The notes under the pieces: generated by a model
Database searches by the model: none
What the model saw: only the letters and a program-made list of their open reading frames with translations
Told to the model about the DNA's origin: nothing
Shown: one piece after another, positions 19,307-27,554 of the stretch
Layout: the number at the start of each line of letters is the position of its first letter
Position numbering within the stretch: position 1 is the stretch's first letter
Source: Pricia antarctica
GTDB taxonomy: Bacteria; Bacteroidota; Bacteroidia; Flavobacteriales; Flavobacteriaceae
DNA length: 64,000 bases
Assembly (NCBI RefSeq): GCF_900101815.1
Contig: NZ_FNAO01000005.1
Span: 1-64,000, forward strand
Direction: 5' to 3'
Translations under genes and position numbers: made by a program

Positions 19307-20077
19307 ATGAGCATCTTAGATCAATTCAGCCTAAAGGGCAAAAAGGCTCTGGTTACAGGCTGTAAAAGAGGAATAGGAAAAGCGATGGCCATAGGACTTG
19401 CAGAAGCCGGAGCCGATATTATCGGTGTAAGTGCCTCCTTGGAAAAACATGGCAGTATGGTCGAAAAGGAAGTGACAGAACTGGGCAGAAAATTCAAAGC
19501 CTACACCTGCGATTTCGGCAATCGCGAATCCTTATACGAATTCATCAAACAGGTTAAGAATGATTTCCCGAAAATCGATATCCTAATAAACAACGCCGGA
19601 ACTATTCTACGCGCGCCTGCCATAGAACATTCCGATGCATATTGGGACAAGGTTATAGAAGTCAATCAAACCGCTCCTTTTGTTCTCACACGTGAAATCG
19701 GTAAAGGAATGGTGGCTCGTGGGGAAGGAAAAATAGTTTTCACAGCCTCTTTGTTAACTTTTCAAGGGGGAATTACCGTTCCGGGATATGCGGCAAGTAA
19801 AGGTGCCATCGGCCAAATGACCATGGCTTTCGCCAATGAATGGGCCGGCAAGGGTGTAAATGTAAATGCAATTGCTCCAGGCTATATCAGCACCGATAAC
19901 ACCGAGGCATTACGCAACGATCCAGATCGTTCGTCATCTATTCTTTCAAGAATCCCGGCAGGTCGTTGGGGAAAACCAGAGGATTTTGCCGGTCCGGTCG
20001 TGTTCCTGTGCTCCGAGGCATCATCATATATGAACGGAACAACTATGCTAGTCGATGGCGGCTGGATGGGCAGATAA
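19307..20077 (+). CDS. KduD-like short-chain dehydrogenase, likely 2,5-diketo-3-deoxygluconate reductase
   Basis: The protein has 256 residues and is a classical short-chain dehydrogenase/reductase. It has the cofactor glycine motif GCKRGIG near residue 18, NNAG, a serine in ASLLTFQGG and the YAASK catalytic Tyr-Lys pair. The opening FSLKGKKALVTGCKRGIGKA and the end DGGWMGR are typical of KduD, the enzyme interconverting 2,5-diketo-3-deoxygluconate and 2-keto-3-deoxygluconate. In this module it would take the diketo product of the upstream dehydrogenase to KDG. It lies downstream of the second GH117 gene and upstream of the aldehyde dehydrogenase. Confidence 0.88.
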   Translation: MSILDQFSLKGKKALVTGCKRGIGKAMAIGLAEAGADIIGVSASLEKHGSMVEKEVTELGRKFKAYTCDFGNRESLYEFIKQVKNDFPKIDILINNAGTILRAPAIEHSDAYWDKVIEVNQTAPFVLTREIGKGMVARGEGKIVFTASLLTFQGGITVPGYAASKGAIGQMTMAFANEWAGKGVNVNAIAPGYISTDNTEALRNDPDRSSSILSRIPAGRWGKPEDFAGPVVFLCSEASSYMNGTTMLVDGGWMGR

Positions 20078-20085
20078 TAATCTAA

Positions 20086-20176
20086 TGTCATCCTGAGCGT
20101 GTCACACTAAGCGCAGTAGAAGTGCGGTAGAAGGACTACTAACTTAAAAGCTTTTAGACAACGCTCAAAGTGACAG
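20086..20176. repeat. Degenerate interspersed palindromic element
   Basis: The stretch starts TGTCATCCTGAGCGT (20086-20100) and ends ACGCTCAAAGTGACAG (20161-20176), an imperfect long inverted repeat. GTCATCCTGAGCG ends are familiar from short repeated palindromes scattered between genes in Flavobacteriaceae genomes. Only one copy is in this window, so its repeated nature is from general knowledge. Confidence 0.5.
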
Positions 20177-20248
20177 CAGAATTAAAAAGAATCCCACTCT
20201 CTTTAGCATTAAAAGAGGTGTAAAATCAAACTCTTAATAAAAAATAGT

Positions 20249-21703
20249 ATGGCAGAAATTAAAGAATACCAACTATTCATTGACGGAAAATGGATTACCT
20301 CAACTTCTGGTGAAACCATTGATATCGTAAATCCGTCTACCGAAGAAATAGTCGCAAGAGTACAGAATGGCACGATTGAGGAAGCCCAAATGGCCCTGGA
20401 AGCGGCAGAGCTCGCACAAAAATCATGGAAGAAATTACCGGCTCGCCAACGTGCCGAAATACTTTATAAACTAGCTGATGAAATCAAGGCAAATGCTGAT
20501 TATTTGGCTGAGCTTTTGGTAAAGGAACAGGGTAAACTATTGAAAGTTGCGAAAATGGAAGTTGCCGTGACCGCATCCTTTATCGAATATGCCTGCGAAG
20601 GTGCAAGAAGAATAGAAGGTGATATTATTCCTTCGGATAATCCCAACGAGCAGATCTGGATCCAAAAAATTCCAAGAGGCGTGGTTGTTGCCATTACCGC
20701 CTGGAATTTTCCTTTGGCTTTGGCAGGACGAAAATTAGGCCCTGCCCTAGTAGCCGGAAATACGGTAGTTATCAAACCGACATCCGAAACGCCTTTGGCG
20801 ACTTTAGAATTAGGAAATCTTGCGAAGAAAGCGGGACTTCCTGACGGAGTACTCAACATACTTACTGGGCCGGGTCGCGCGATGGGTAATGCGTTGGTCG
20901 AAAATCCGATTACCAAAATGGTTACTATGACTGGGTCAACACCTGTGGGACAACAAATAGCACGGAATGCCGCACAAAATCTGACACATGTACAATTGGA
21001 ATTGGGAGGAAAAGCTCCCTTCATCGTATTCGAAGATGCCGATATTGATGAAGCAGTCGATGCGGCTTTACATTCCCGTTTCGACAATTGCGGACAAGTC
21101 TGTACCTGTAACGAAAGAATGTATGTACATGAGGGAATCTATGACGACTTTTTGGGGAAATTTATAGCCAAGACCAAAGCTTTAAAAGTGGGCGATCCTA
21201 TGTTAGCCGATACCGATATGGGGCCAAAGGTGAACGCTTCCGAATTAAAGCATATGGAACACTTGGTAGAAGTAAGTTTAAAGGAAGGAGCCACTTTGGC
21301 AACTGGGGGTAGACGGCCCGAAGGTTTAGAATTTGAGAAAGGCTATTGGTTCGAGCCAACGGTACTCACTGATGTTACGCAAAACATGACGATTGTTCAC
21401 GAAGAATCTTTCGGGCCCATTCTACCGGTCTTAAAATTCAAGACTTTTGATGAAGTCGTAGGCTATGCCAACGATTGTGAATATGGTTTGGCAGCTATGA
21501 TTTTTACCAATGATATGAATACCATTATGAAATGCAATGATGAACTGGAATACGGCGAAATCTATGTAAACCGAGGTCATGGCGAGCAGCATCAAGGCTT
21601 CCATAATGGCTATAAATTATCGGGAAGTGGTGGCGAAGACGGCAAATACGGATTCGAACAATACATGGAGAAAAAGACTTTTTACATTAGACATAAAGCA
21701 TAG
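20249..21703 (+). CDS. Aldehyde dehydrogenase, probable 3,6-anhydro-L-galactose dehydrogenase
   Basis: The protein has 484 residues of the NAD(P)-dependent aldehyde dehydrogenase superfamily, closest to the AldA (lactaldehyde/glycolaldehyde) type. It has the motifs TAWNFPLALAGRKLGPAL, MTGSTPVGQ, the catalytic glutamate in LELGGKAPF, the catalytic cysteine in NCGQVCTC and EESFGPILPV. It abuts an enolase-superfamily gene (ATG directly after its stop) and lies in the GH117 module. It most likely oxidises 3,6-anhydro-L-galactose to the anhydro-acid, the first cytoplasmic step of agar-sugar catabolism. Family assignment is firm; the substrate is from context. Confidence 0.9.
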   Translation: MAEIKEYQLFIDGKWITSTSGETIDIVNPSTEEIVARVQNGTIEEAQMALEAAELAQKSWKKLPARQRAEILYKLADEIKANADYLAELLVKEQGKLLKVAKMEVAVTASFIEYACEGARRIEGDIIPSDNPNEQIWIQKIPRGVVVAITAWNFPLALAGRKLGPALVAGNTVVIKPTSETPLATLELGNLAKKAGLPDGVLNILTGPGRAMGNALVENPITKMVTMTGSTPVGQQIARNAAQNLTHVQLELGGKAPFIVFEDADIDEAVDAALHSRFDNCGQVCTCNERMYVHEGIYDDFLGKFIAKTKALKVGDPMLADTDMGPKVNASELKHMEHLVEVSLKEGATLATGGRRPEGLEFEKGYWFEPTVLTDVTQNMTIVHEESFGPILPVLKFKTFDEVVGYANDCEYGLAAMIFTNDMNTIMKCNDELEYGEIYVNRGHGEQHQGFHNGYKLSGSGGEDGKYGFEQYMEKKTFYIRHKA

Positions 21704-22795
21704 ATGAGTGCACAAATTAAAACCATTAACTGTACCCTGTTCAGAGTGCCATTACCCGAAGTAATGAACGATGCCAAGCATGGCGACCATACCCATTTTG
21801 AGCTAGTAACCACGACCATTTTTCTAGAAGATGGCAGCGAGGGAACGGGTTACACCTATACCGGTGGCAAAGGCGGCCACGCTATCAAAGCCATCGTCGA
21901 CCACGATATTGCCCCTGCTTTGATCGGTAAGGATGGCAACGACGTCGATGGAGTTTATGATTTCATGGAATGGCATATGCATTATGTTGGAAGGGGTGGC
22001 ATCGTTTCTTTCGCCGTTTCCACAATCGACATCGCTTTGTGGGACATCAAGTGTAAAAAAGCGGGGCAACCCCTTTGGAAAATGGCCGGAGGTACTGGAA
22101 AGACCTGTAAGGCCTACTGTGGCGGAATTGATTTACAATTTCCCATCCCCAAGCTTCTAAAGAATATGGAGGGGTATTTGGCTGCGGGTTTCAATGCGGT
22201 AAAAATCAAAATAGGCCGCGAAAATCTGGATGAAGACATCGAACGCATCAAGGCGGTGCGCGAATACATCGGTCCCGATGTGACCTTTATGGTCGATGCC
22301 AATTATTCCATGACCGTCGAAAAGGCCATTAAGGCCATCGAAAGGTTTCGGCAATACGACATCACATGGTTCGAAGAACCGATTATTCCCGATAATTATA
22401 AAGGCTTTGCCGAAATAGCCGAAGCCACAGGGTTTCCCTTGGCCATGGGCGAGAACCTGCATACGGTTCACGAATTCGAATATGCCATGGAGCAGGCCAA
22501 ACTCTCCTTCCTACAACCGGACGCCTCCAACTGTGGGGGAATCACGGGTTGGCTAAAAGCGGCCCGTTTGGCAAATGAACATAAGGTTCCCGCCTGTGCA
22601 CACGGCATGCAAGAACTGCACGTTAGCCTGATTTCGGCCCAACCCAATGCAGGATGGTTAGAGGTACATAGTTTCCCCATTGACACCTATACCAAAAGAC
22701 CATTGGTCGTTGAAAATCACAGGGCCGTAGCACCCGACATCCCCGGAACTGGCGTTGAATTTGATTGGGAGAAGTTGGCGCCTTACAAATTATAG
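21704..22795 (+). CDS. Enolase-superfamily enzyme, probable 3,6-anhydro-L-galactonate cycloisomerase
   Basis: The protein has 363 residues of the mandelate racemase/muconate lactonising subgroup. Visible active-site residues are the Lys pair in VKIKIG (167/169), the metal ligands Asp198 (MVDAN), Glu224 (WFEEP) and Glu250 (AMGEN), and His300 (CAHGMQ). Its start codon directly follows the aldehyde dehydrogenase stop codon, so the two are translated together. In the described L-anhydrogalactose pathway such an enzyme opens the anhydro-acid to 2-keto-3-deoxy-L-galactonate. A dehydratase for a related sugar acid is the alternative. Confidence 0.88.
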   Translation: MSAQIKTINCTLFRVPLPEVMNDAKHGDHTHFELVTTTIFLEDGSEGTGYTYTGGKGGHAIKAIVDHDIAPALIGKDGNDVDGVYDFMEWHMHYVGRGGIVSFAVSTIDIALWDIKCKKAGQPLWKMAGGTGKTCKAYCGGIDLQFPIPKLLKNMEGYLAAGFNAVKIKIGRENLDEDIERIKAVREYIGPDVTFMVDANYSMTVEKAIKAIERFRQYDITWFEEPIIPDNYKGFAEIAEATGFPLAMGENLHTVHEFEYAMEQAKLSFLQPDASNCGGITGWLKAARLANEHKVPACAHGMQELHVSLISAQPNAGWLEVHSFPIDTYTKRPLVVENHRAVAPDIPGTGVEFDWEKLAPYKL

Positions 22796-22856
22796 GCTAC
22801 CGAGCATCGACCGATGCGTATACGCCCTTTACAATGACCTACCAAAAAACAATATT

Positions 22857-23879
22857 ATGACCGAAGGAGTATTATGGGCAATTTTCGCCGGATTGATGTT
22901 GGGCCTCTACGCCCTTCCCGAAAAATTTACCAAAGGGTTCAAATATGAAAATACCTGGAGCCTATTTTTTCTATTGACCATGTTCGTGGTGCCCATTATC
23001 GCTTCCGTGGTTTTGATTCAAGGCTTTGGCGATATCTTCGGAAACATGCCGACCGATATTTGGATCAAAATGGGCCTTTCCAGTTTCCTATGGGGAATCG
23101 GTGTGATGATGTGGAGCAAGGCCATCAACCATATCGGTCTTTCCCTTGGTTTTTCCATCTTTATCGGCACGATTATTTTAGTGGGGTCATTATTGCCCTT
23201 TATTGTTGACGGCCTTCCCCCGACCAACGTTCTGACTTATGTACTAATAGGTATTCTAGTAGTATTATTGGGTGTTATCCTCAACGGAAAAGCAGGTTTG
23301 ACGCGCGAAAAAGACGAGGCAAAACTGAATGCCGAGCAAAATACGACCTCCGAAAAAGGTTCCATGACGACCGGCATAATGATAGCCGTTATCGGTGGAC
23401 TATTGGCCACCGGTTTCAGTTACGCCAATGCCGTTGGCAGGCCTTATTTGGCCGAGGCCGTTAAACAAAATGGCAATGCCGATTGGATTACCGCCGTGGC
23501 CGTGATGTTCCCCATTTTTATTAGTGGCGGAATCGTGATGACCGCGTATTTTCTTTGGCAGTTGAACGCCAAGAAAGCATGGGGCGATTTTAAGACTTCC
23601 TCATTAGGTAAGAACTTCATTCTGATTTTGATCATGGCGGTATTCCATTATGCGGCATCCGCACTTTTCGCCTTTGCTGCTTCTAAATTAGGGGCATCAG
23701 GGAATACAGTAGGCTATGCTATTTTCAATACGGCATCGGTGGCAACAGCTATCGTAAGTGGTATCATCACAGCGGAGTGGGTAAGAGCTTCCCCGAAGGC
23801 ACGAAATATCCTCTATACTGGACTAACCTGTATGATTATCGGTATTGTAATCATAGCCTATGGCAACGGTCAGGCATAA
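22857..23879 (+). CDS. RhaT-like sugar/H+ symporter
   Basis: The protein has about 340 residues from the ATG at 22857; an earlier in-frame ATG at 22755 lies inside the preceding gene and would add a non-hydrophobic tail. Ten hydrophobic helices are visible. The opening GVLWAIFAGLMLGLYALPEK and later SKAINHIGLSLGFSIFIGT match the L-rhamnose-proton symporter (RhaT) and drug/metabolite-type fold. It follows the cycloisomerase by about 60 bases. Inner-membrane import of L-anhydrogalactose or a short oligosaccharide product is a reasonable guess from position. The substrate cannot be read from sequence. Confidence 0.8.
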   Translation: MTEGVLWAIFAGLMLGLYALPEKFTKGFKYENTWSLFFLLTMFVVPIIASVVLIQGFGDIFGNMPTDIWIKMGLSSFLWGIGVMMWSKAINHIGLSLGFSIFIGTIILVGSLLPFIVDGLPPTNVLTYVLIGILVVLLGVILNGKAGLTREKDEAKLNAEQNTTSEKGSMTTGIMIAVIGGLLATGFSYANAVGRPYLAEAVKQNGNADWITAVAVMFPIFISGGIVMTAYFLWQLNAKKAWGDFKTSSLGKNFILILIMAVFHYAASALFAFAASKLGASGNTVGYAIFNTASVATAIVSGIITAEWVRASPKARNILYTGLTCMIIGIVIIAYGNGQA

Positions 23880-24035
23880 CATAAGGTGATTCAATACGCA
23901 ATTATCCATTTTTGATACAAAATGAACCATTTACCATTCATTTTATCTGCGCAAAATTGACAAAAGTGTTGTAATTTCTGGCCTCGAAGTAGACAGCTCC
24001 CTATTCCAGGGTAGTCAAATTAAATAATTTAGAAA

Positions 24036-25850
24036 ATGAAAAAGGCGAAGTCATTAAATATCATTATTATCCTGTTCCTATTCTTGCTGAATGTCACAGT
24101 AGCCCAAGAAATTAAGGGCGAACTCAAAAAATGGCACAAAGTTACCTTGGAGTTCGAAGGCCCCGAATCCTCTGAGCAAGCTGAAGAAAATCCTTTTTTG
24201 AATTACCGACTGAACGTTACCTTTTCACATTCGGGAACTGATAAAAAATATGTAGTCCCCGGTTACTTTGCCGCCGATGGCGATGCCGGAAATACCAGTG
24301 CCGAAGAGGGTCATAGTTGGAAAGTTCATTTTACGCCTCCTGAAACGGGCGAATGGACCTATGAGGTAGATTTCAAAAAAGGGAAGTGGGCCTCTGTACG
24401 AACATCCTCAAAATTGAAAAGTGGGGAATATATGGATGGTGCATCAGGAAAATTTATTATTGCCGAAACGGACAAAACGGGGAGAGACTTTCGAGGAAAA
24501 GGCATGCTCGAATACGTAGGCGAAAGGTATTTGAAATTCCAGAACGGAGAGTATTTTTTAAAATGTGGTGCCGACGCGCCTGAAAACTTTTTGGCTTACG
24601 ATAAATTCGATGGTACTTTTCAAAACGATGGCCATAAAGACGATCTGGTCAAAACCTGGGAACCACATCTACAGGACTGGGCAGCAGGAGACCCCAGTTG
24701 GAAAAACGGAAAAGGAAAGGAAATCGTCGGAGCCATCAATTATCTGGCCTCCAAGGAAATGAACGCCTTTTCTTTTTTAACTATGAACATTGCCGGTGAT
24801 GATCAGAATGTGTTCCCCTATGTCGATTATGATACCTACGACCGTTTCGACACCTCAAAACTCGATCAATGGGAGTTGCTTTTTGAGCATGCGGACAAAC
24901 TAGGCATGTTTATGCATTTCAAGACTTTGGAACATGAAAACCAAGGATTGTTGGACAACGGGGGAACAGGTATTTACACCAAATTGTACTACCGCGAACT
25001 TATCGCTCGCTTCGGACATCATCTCGCCTTGAACTGGAATCTCGCCGAAGAGACAGGAGATTGGACCGAGAAACCACCGACCTTCCCTATCGATGTTCCC
25101 GAACGAATCCGATTAGCGGAATATCTCTCGGAAATTGACCCATACAACCATCATATCGTAATTCATAACGGGGATTGGTTCGATGGGCTGTACGGACCAA
25201 ATACCAAATTTACGGGTGCCTCCTTGCAAACGAATAAAGAGGACTTTAGTAGGGTGCACTCCCAGACACTACGCATTTTAAACGATTCGAAGGCCGCGGG
25301 AAAAGTTTGGGCGGTAGCCTGTGACGAACCGGGCGATGCCCAACATGCCCTAATAACCGACACAGAAAATCCGACCCACGACAACGCCCGTAAAAACGGA
25401 CTTTGGGGTGCCATGATGGCGGGTGCTTGGGGCACAGAATGGTATTTTGGTTATAAACATCCGCATTCCGATTTGAGCTGTCAAGATTTTCGTTCGCGAG
25501 ACTTATTTTGGGACCAAGGAAAAATCTGTTTAGACTTTTTCAACGACAACAAAATCCCAGTTTGGGAAATGGAATCGGATGATTCTTTGATTTCCTCGGA
25601 AGGTGATTATGTATTGGCGAAACCAGGAAAAAGCTATGTAGTATTTTTGAAAAATGGCGGAGAATCTACTTTAGATTTGGGAGATTCCAATAGTGAATAT
25701 GAAGTTTCCTGGTACAACCCGAGAAAAGGCGGAGAACTCCAAAAAGGAAAAATAAAGACCCTTTCAGGTTCCGGAAAACAATCCCTAGGGTTGCCCCCCG
25801 TAAAAAAGGAAAAGGAAATGGATTGGGTTATATGGGTCACTAAATCCTAA
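24036..25850 (+). CDS. Secreted DUF5060 / TIM-barrel putative glycoside hydrolase
   Basis: The protein has 604 residues with a signal peptide (to VTVAQ, about residue 24). An N-terminal beta-sandwich of DUF5060 type follows (about 31-120: WHKVTLEFEGP, VPGYFAADGDA, FTPPETGEWTYEVDF). A TIM-barrel comes next, then a C-terminal beta domain like those labelled collagen-binding (about 520-600). Two acidic motifs look like clan-A catalytic glutamates: NWNLAEETGDW (about 340) and ACDEPGDAQ (about 428). This placing is my inference. No close characterised family was recognised. Its neighbours suggest it acts on a red-algal galactan side structure or end sugar that the two GH117 enzymes do not attack. 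Confidence 0.7.
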   Translation: MKKAKSLNIIIILFLFLLNVTVAQEIKGELKKWHKVTLEFEGPESSEQAEENPFLNYRLNVTFSHSGTDKKYVVPGYFAADGDAGNTSAEEGHSWKVHFTPPETGEWTYEVDFKKGKWASVRTSSKLKSGEYMDGASGKFIIAETDKTGRDFRGKGMLEYVGERYLKFQNGEYFLKCGADAPENFLAYDKFDGTFQNDGHKDDLVKTWEPHLQDWAAGDPSWKNGKGKEIVGAINYLASKEMNAFSFLTMNIAGDDQNVFPYVDYDTYDRFDTSKLDQWELLFEHADKLGMFMHFKTLEHENQGLLDNGGTGIYTKLYYRELIARFGHHLALNWNLAEETGDWTEKPPTFPIDVPERIRLAEYLSEIDPYNHHIVIHNGDWFDGLYGPNTKFTGASLQTNKEDFSRVHSQTLRILNDSKAAGKVWAVACDEPGDAQHALITDTENPTHDNARKNGLWGAMMAGAWGTEWYFGYKHPHSDLSCQDFRSRDLFWDQGKICLDFFNDNKIPVWEMESDDSLISSEGDYVLAKPGKSYVVFLKNGGESTLDLGDSNSEYEVSWYNPRKGGELQKGKIKTLSGSGKQSLGLPPVKKEKEMDWVIWVTKS

Positions 25851-25857
25851 GAAAGGT

Positions 25858-26375
25858 CAGTTTGAAACCTTCCACCGCTACCACCCGACTATCAAACATT
25901 TTAAGAGCTTTTTGATCGGTAGGGATGCCCGTCAAATCGGAGCCATTTGGCAAGAACTCTAACGAGGGCAATATTTTGAAGGAGGCAAGGTCTTGACAGC
26001 GGCTATTTAGGCCATCGATATTGCCTTATACGATATCATGGGAAAAGCCTTGGGCGTTCCGGTCTGTGAATTGTTGGGAGGAAAGCAGCGCGATTTCGTT
26101 GAATGCTTTGCTTCTGTTCGTTTTCGTACCAAGGAAGAGCTGTTAGAGTATTCAAAAATCTGTATAAAGGAAGGATGGAAAATGCTCCGTTTAGCTCCCG
26201 CAGAATTTGAGACCAAAGATGACAAGGAACTTTTTGACCCACGGAAATCCATTGCCATTATCGTCGATTGGGTGACCGACTTAAGAAAAGAAGTAGGCTC
26301 CAAAATCACCATTGTCATCCCCAGCACCTACATTATACTAACCTATAAATCCAATAATCGTCTTGGTTTCGGGTA
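25858..26375 (+). pseudogene. Enolase-superfamily (sugar-acid dehydratase-like) remnant
   Basis: One frame from 25858 reads FETFHRYHPTIKHFKSFLIG and IGAIWQEL, then a stop (TAA), then RGQYFEGGKVLTAAI, a stop (TAG), then AIDIALYDIMGKALGVPV and CELLGGKQRDF. It continues to ITIV near 26322, after which resemblance is lost. This is the N-terminal and early barrel part of a mandelate racemase-type enzyme with two in-frame stops and without its metal-binding half. It sits 7 bases after the DUF5060 gene. It is a third member of the superfamily in the region, besides 21704 and 29021, and is more like galactonate-dehydratase-type proteins than either. Confidence 0.85.
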
Positions 26376-26414
26376 ATTATGTATCTTTATACGGATAGTA
26401 AGAACCTTAAGGCA

Positions 26415-27299
26415 ATGAAACTCACCTATAAACAAACAGAAAAAAGACCAGAAAACTCGTTTCTCGCACGACAAGATCGAATGCCTTGTATAGAACATGA
26501 TTGGCATTTTCACAAGGAAATGGAGTTGATATATTTCATTAAAAGTACGGGCACCCGATATGTCGGTAACTCTATTGGTAATTTCGGTCCAGGTGAACTT
26601 TATATTATAGGAAGCGATGTTCCCCACCTTTTTAGAAACCATCGCGAGTATTACGCGGATAAGTTGGAAGACGAGGCCGTAGATCTTGTCATAATCAAGT
26701 TCGAACGCAACTTTTTGGGAAAAGATTTTTTGGAGTTGCCAGAAGCCAAAAAACTACAACTGCTATTTCAACAAGCGAACAGGGGCCTGAAATTTTCTAA
26801 AGCTGTCACCTATTTGGTGCACAACCATATTTTAGGCTTGGTGGGCAGTCAAGGACTTTCGCGCATTGCAGGTCTCTTGAAGATTCTCGATATATTATCG
26901 GCAAGTGAGAACCACTTGTCCCTGTGTTCCGAAGTGATTACGACTACCTACAATAAAAATGAAAAGGACCGAATGGCAAGGGTCATTTCTTATTTGACCG
27001 AAAATTTCGATAAAAAAATCGAATTGGAACAGGTCTCCTCTATCGCCTATATGACACCCAATGCCTTCTGTCGCTACTTTAAAAAACGCACCCGCAAATC
27101 ATTCACACAATACCTCAACGAAATTCGCATAAGACATGCCTGCAAGCTATTGATCGAAGGCGATATGCAAATTGCTACGGTATGTTATCAATCAGGTTTT
27201 AATACCCTTACAAATTTCAACCGCCAATTTAAGGCACTTATGAATGTTACACCTTCCGAATACATGGAGCTTTATAACAAAAAGGTAGAATTGGATTAA
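26415..27299 (+). CDS. AraC-family transcriptional regulator
   Basis: The protein has about 294 residues from the ATG at 26415 (MKLTYKQTEKRP); the in-frame ATG at 26379 is possible but adds an unusual tail. The N-terminus is a cupin-like sensor (DWHFHKEMELIYFI, GPGELYIIGSDVPHLFRN). The C-terminus carries two helix-turn-helix motifs: LEQVSSIAYMTPNAFCRYFK, then IATVCYQSGFNTLTNFNRQF and the signature NVTPSEYM. AraC proteins bind paired direct repeats about two helical turns apart, which is the form of the GGTTAAAAT operator in front of susC, gntP, the pathway operon and the sulfatase operon. It is the best candidate for the local carrageenan-side regulator; direct proof is lacking. Confidence 0.9.
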   Translation: MKLTYKQTEKRPENSFLARQDRMPCIEHDWHFHKEMELIYFIKSTGTRYVGNSIGNFGPGELYIIGSDVPHLFRNHREYYADKLEDEAVDLVIIKFERNFLGKDFLELPEAKKLQLLFQQANRGLKFSKAVTYLVHNHILGLVGSQGLSRIAGLLKILDILSASENHLSLCSEVITTTYNKNEKDRMARVISYLTENFDKKIELEQVSSIAYMTPNAFCRYFKKRTRKSFTQYLNEIRIRHACKLLIEGDMQIATVCYQSGFNTLTNFNRQFKALMNVTPSEYMELYNKKVELD

Positions 27300-27364
27300 C
27301 TTTCCTGTTATTGAGTACCATTTCTTTTTTAATACAACTATGTTTCTTCTCAATTAAATTACAT

Positions 27365-27432
27365 AGTTAATATAGTGCCGAGAACTGGTAATGTCTATAT
27401 AATAATCCTGTTATTTTTCAATTAGATTTGCG
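27365..27432 (+). promoter_or_regulatory. Operator and promoter of the GntP gene (AHG-regulon motif, copy 2)
   Basis: AGTTAATATAGTG (27365-27377) and GGTAATGT (27387-27394) match the regulon half-sites at 10 of 13 and 6 of 8 positions with the exact 22-base offset. The TTTG box at 27427-27430 lies exactly 32 bases beyond, as in the other copies. The permease ATG follows at 27555. This is a weaker match than the copies at 2611, 28880 and 45413, and the spacing is what makes it convincing. Confidence 0.6.
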
Positions 27433-27554
27433 CCGAATTGTTTTGAAGATTATTGCTTCTTCAGTCATTATATTTATCGCAGTTCATGAAAATTACGCTC
27501 AAGGGTCGAAGAACACAAGTTATGCACGATGCGACAAGATAATATCCTATTTCC

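Noticed and set aside
22755-22856. N-terminal extension of the RhaT-like transporter
   Set aside because: Overlaps the cycloisomerase gene and is not hydrophobic; the ATG at 22857 gives a normal family start.
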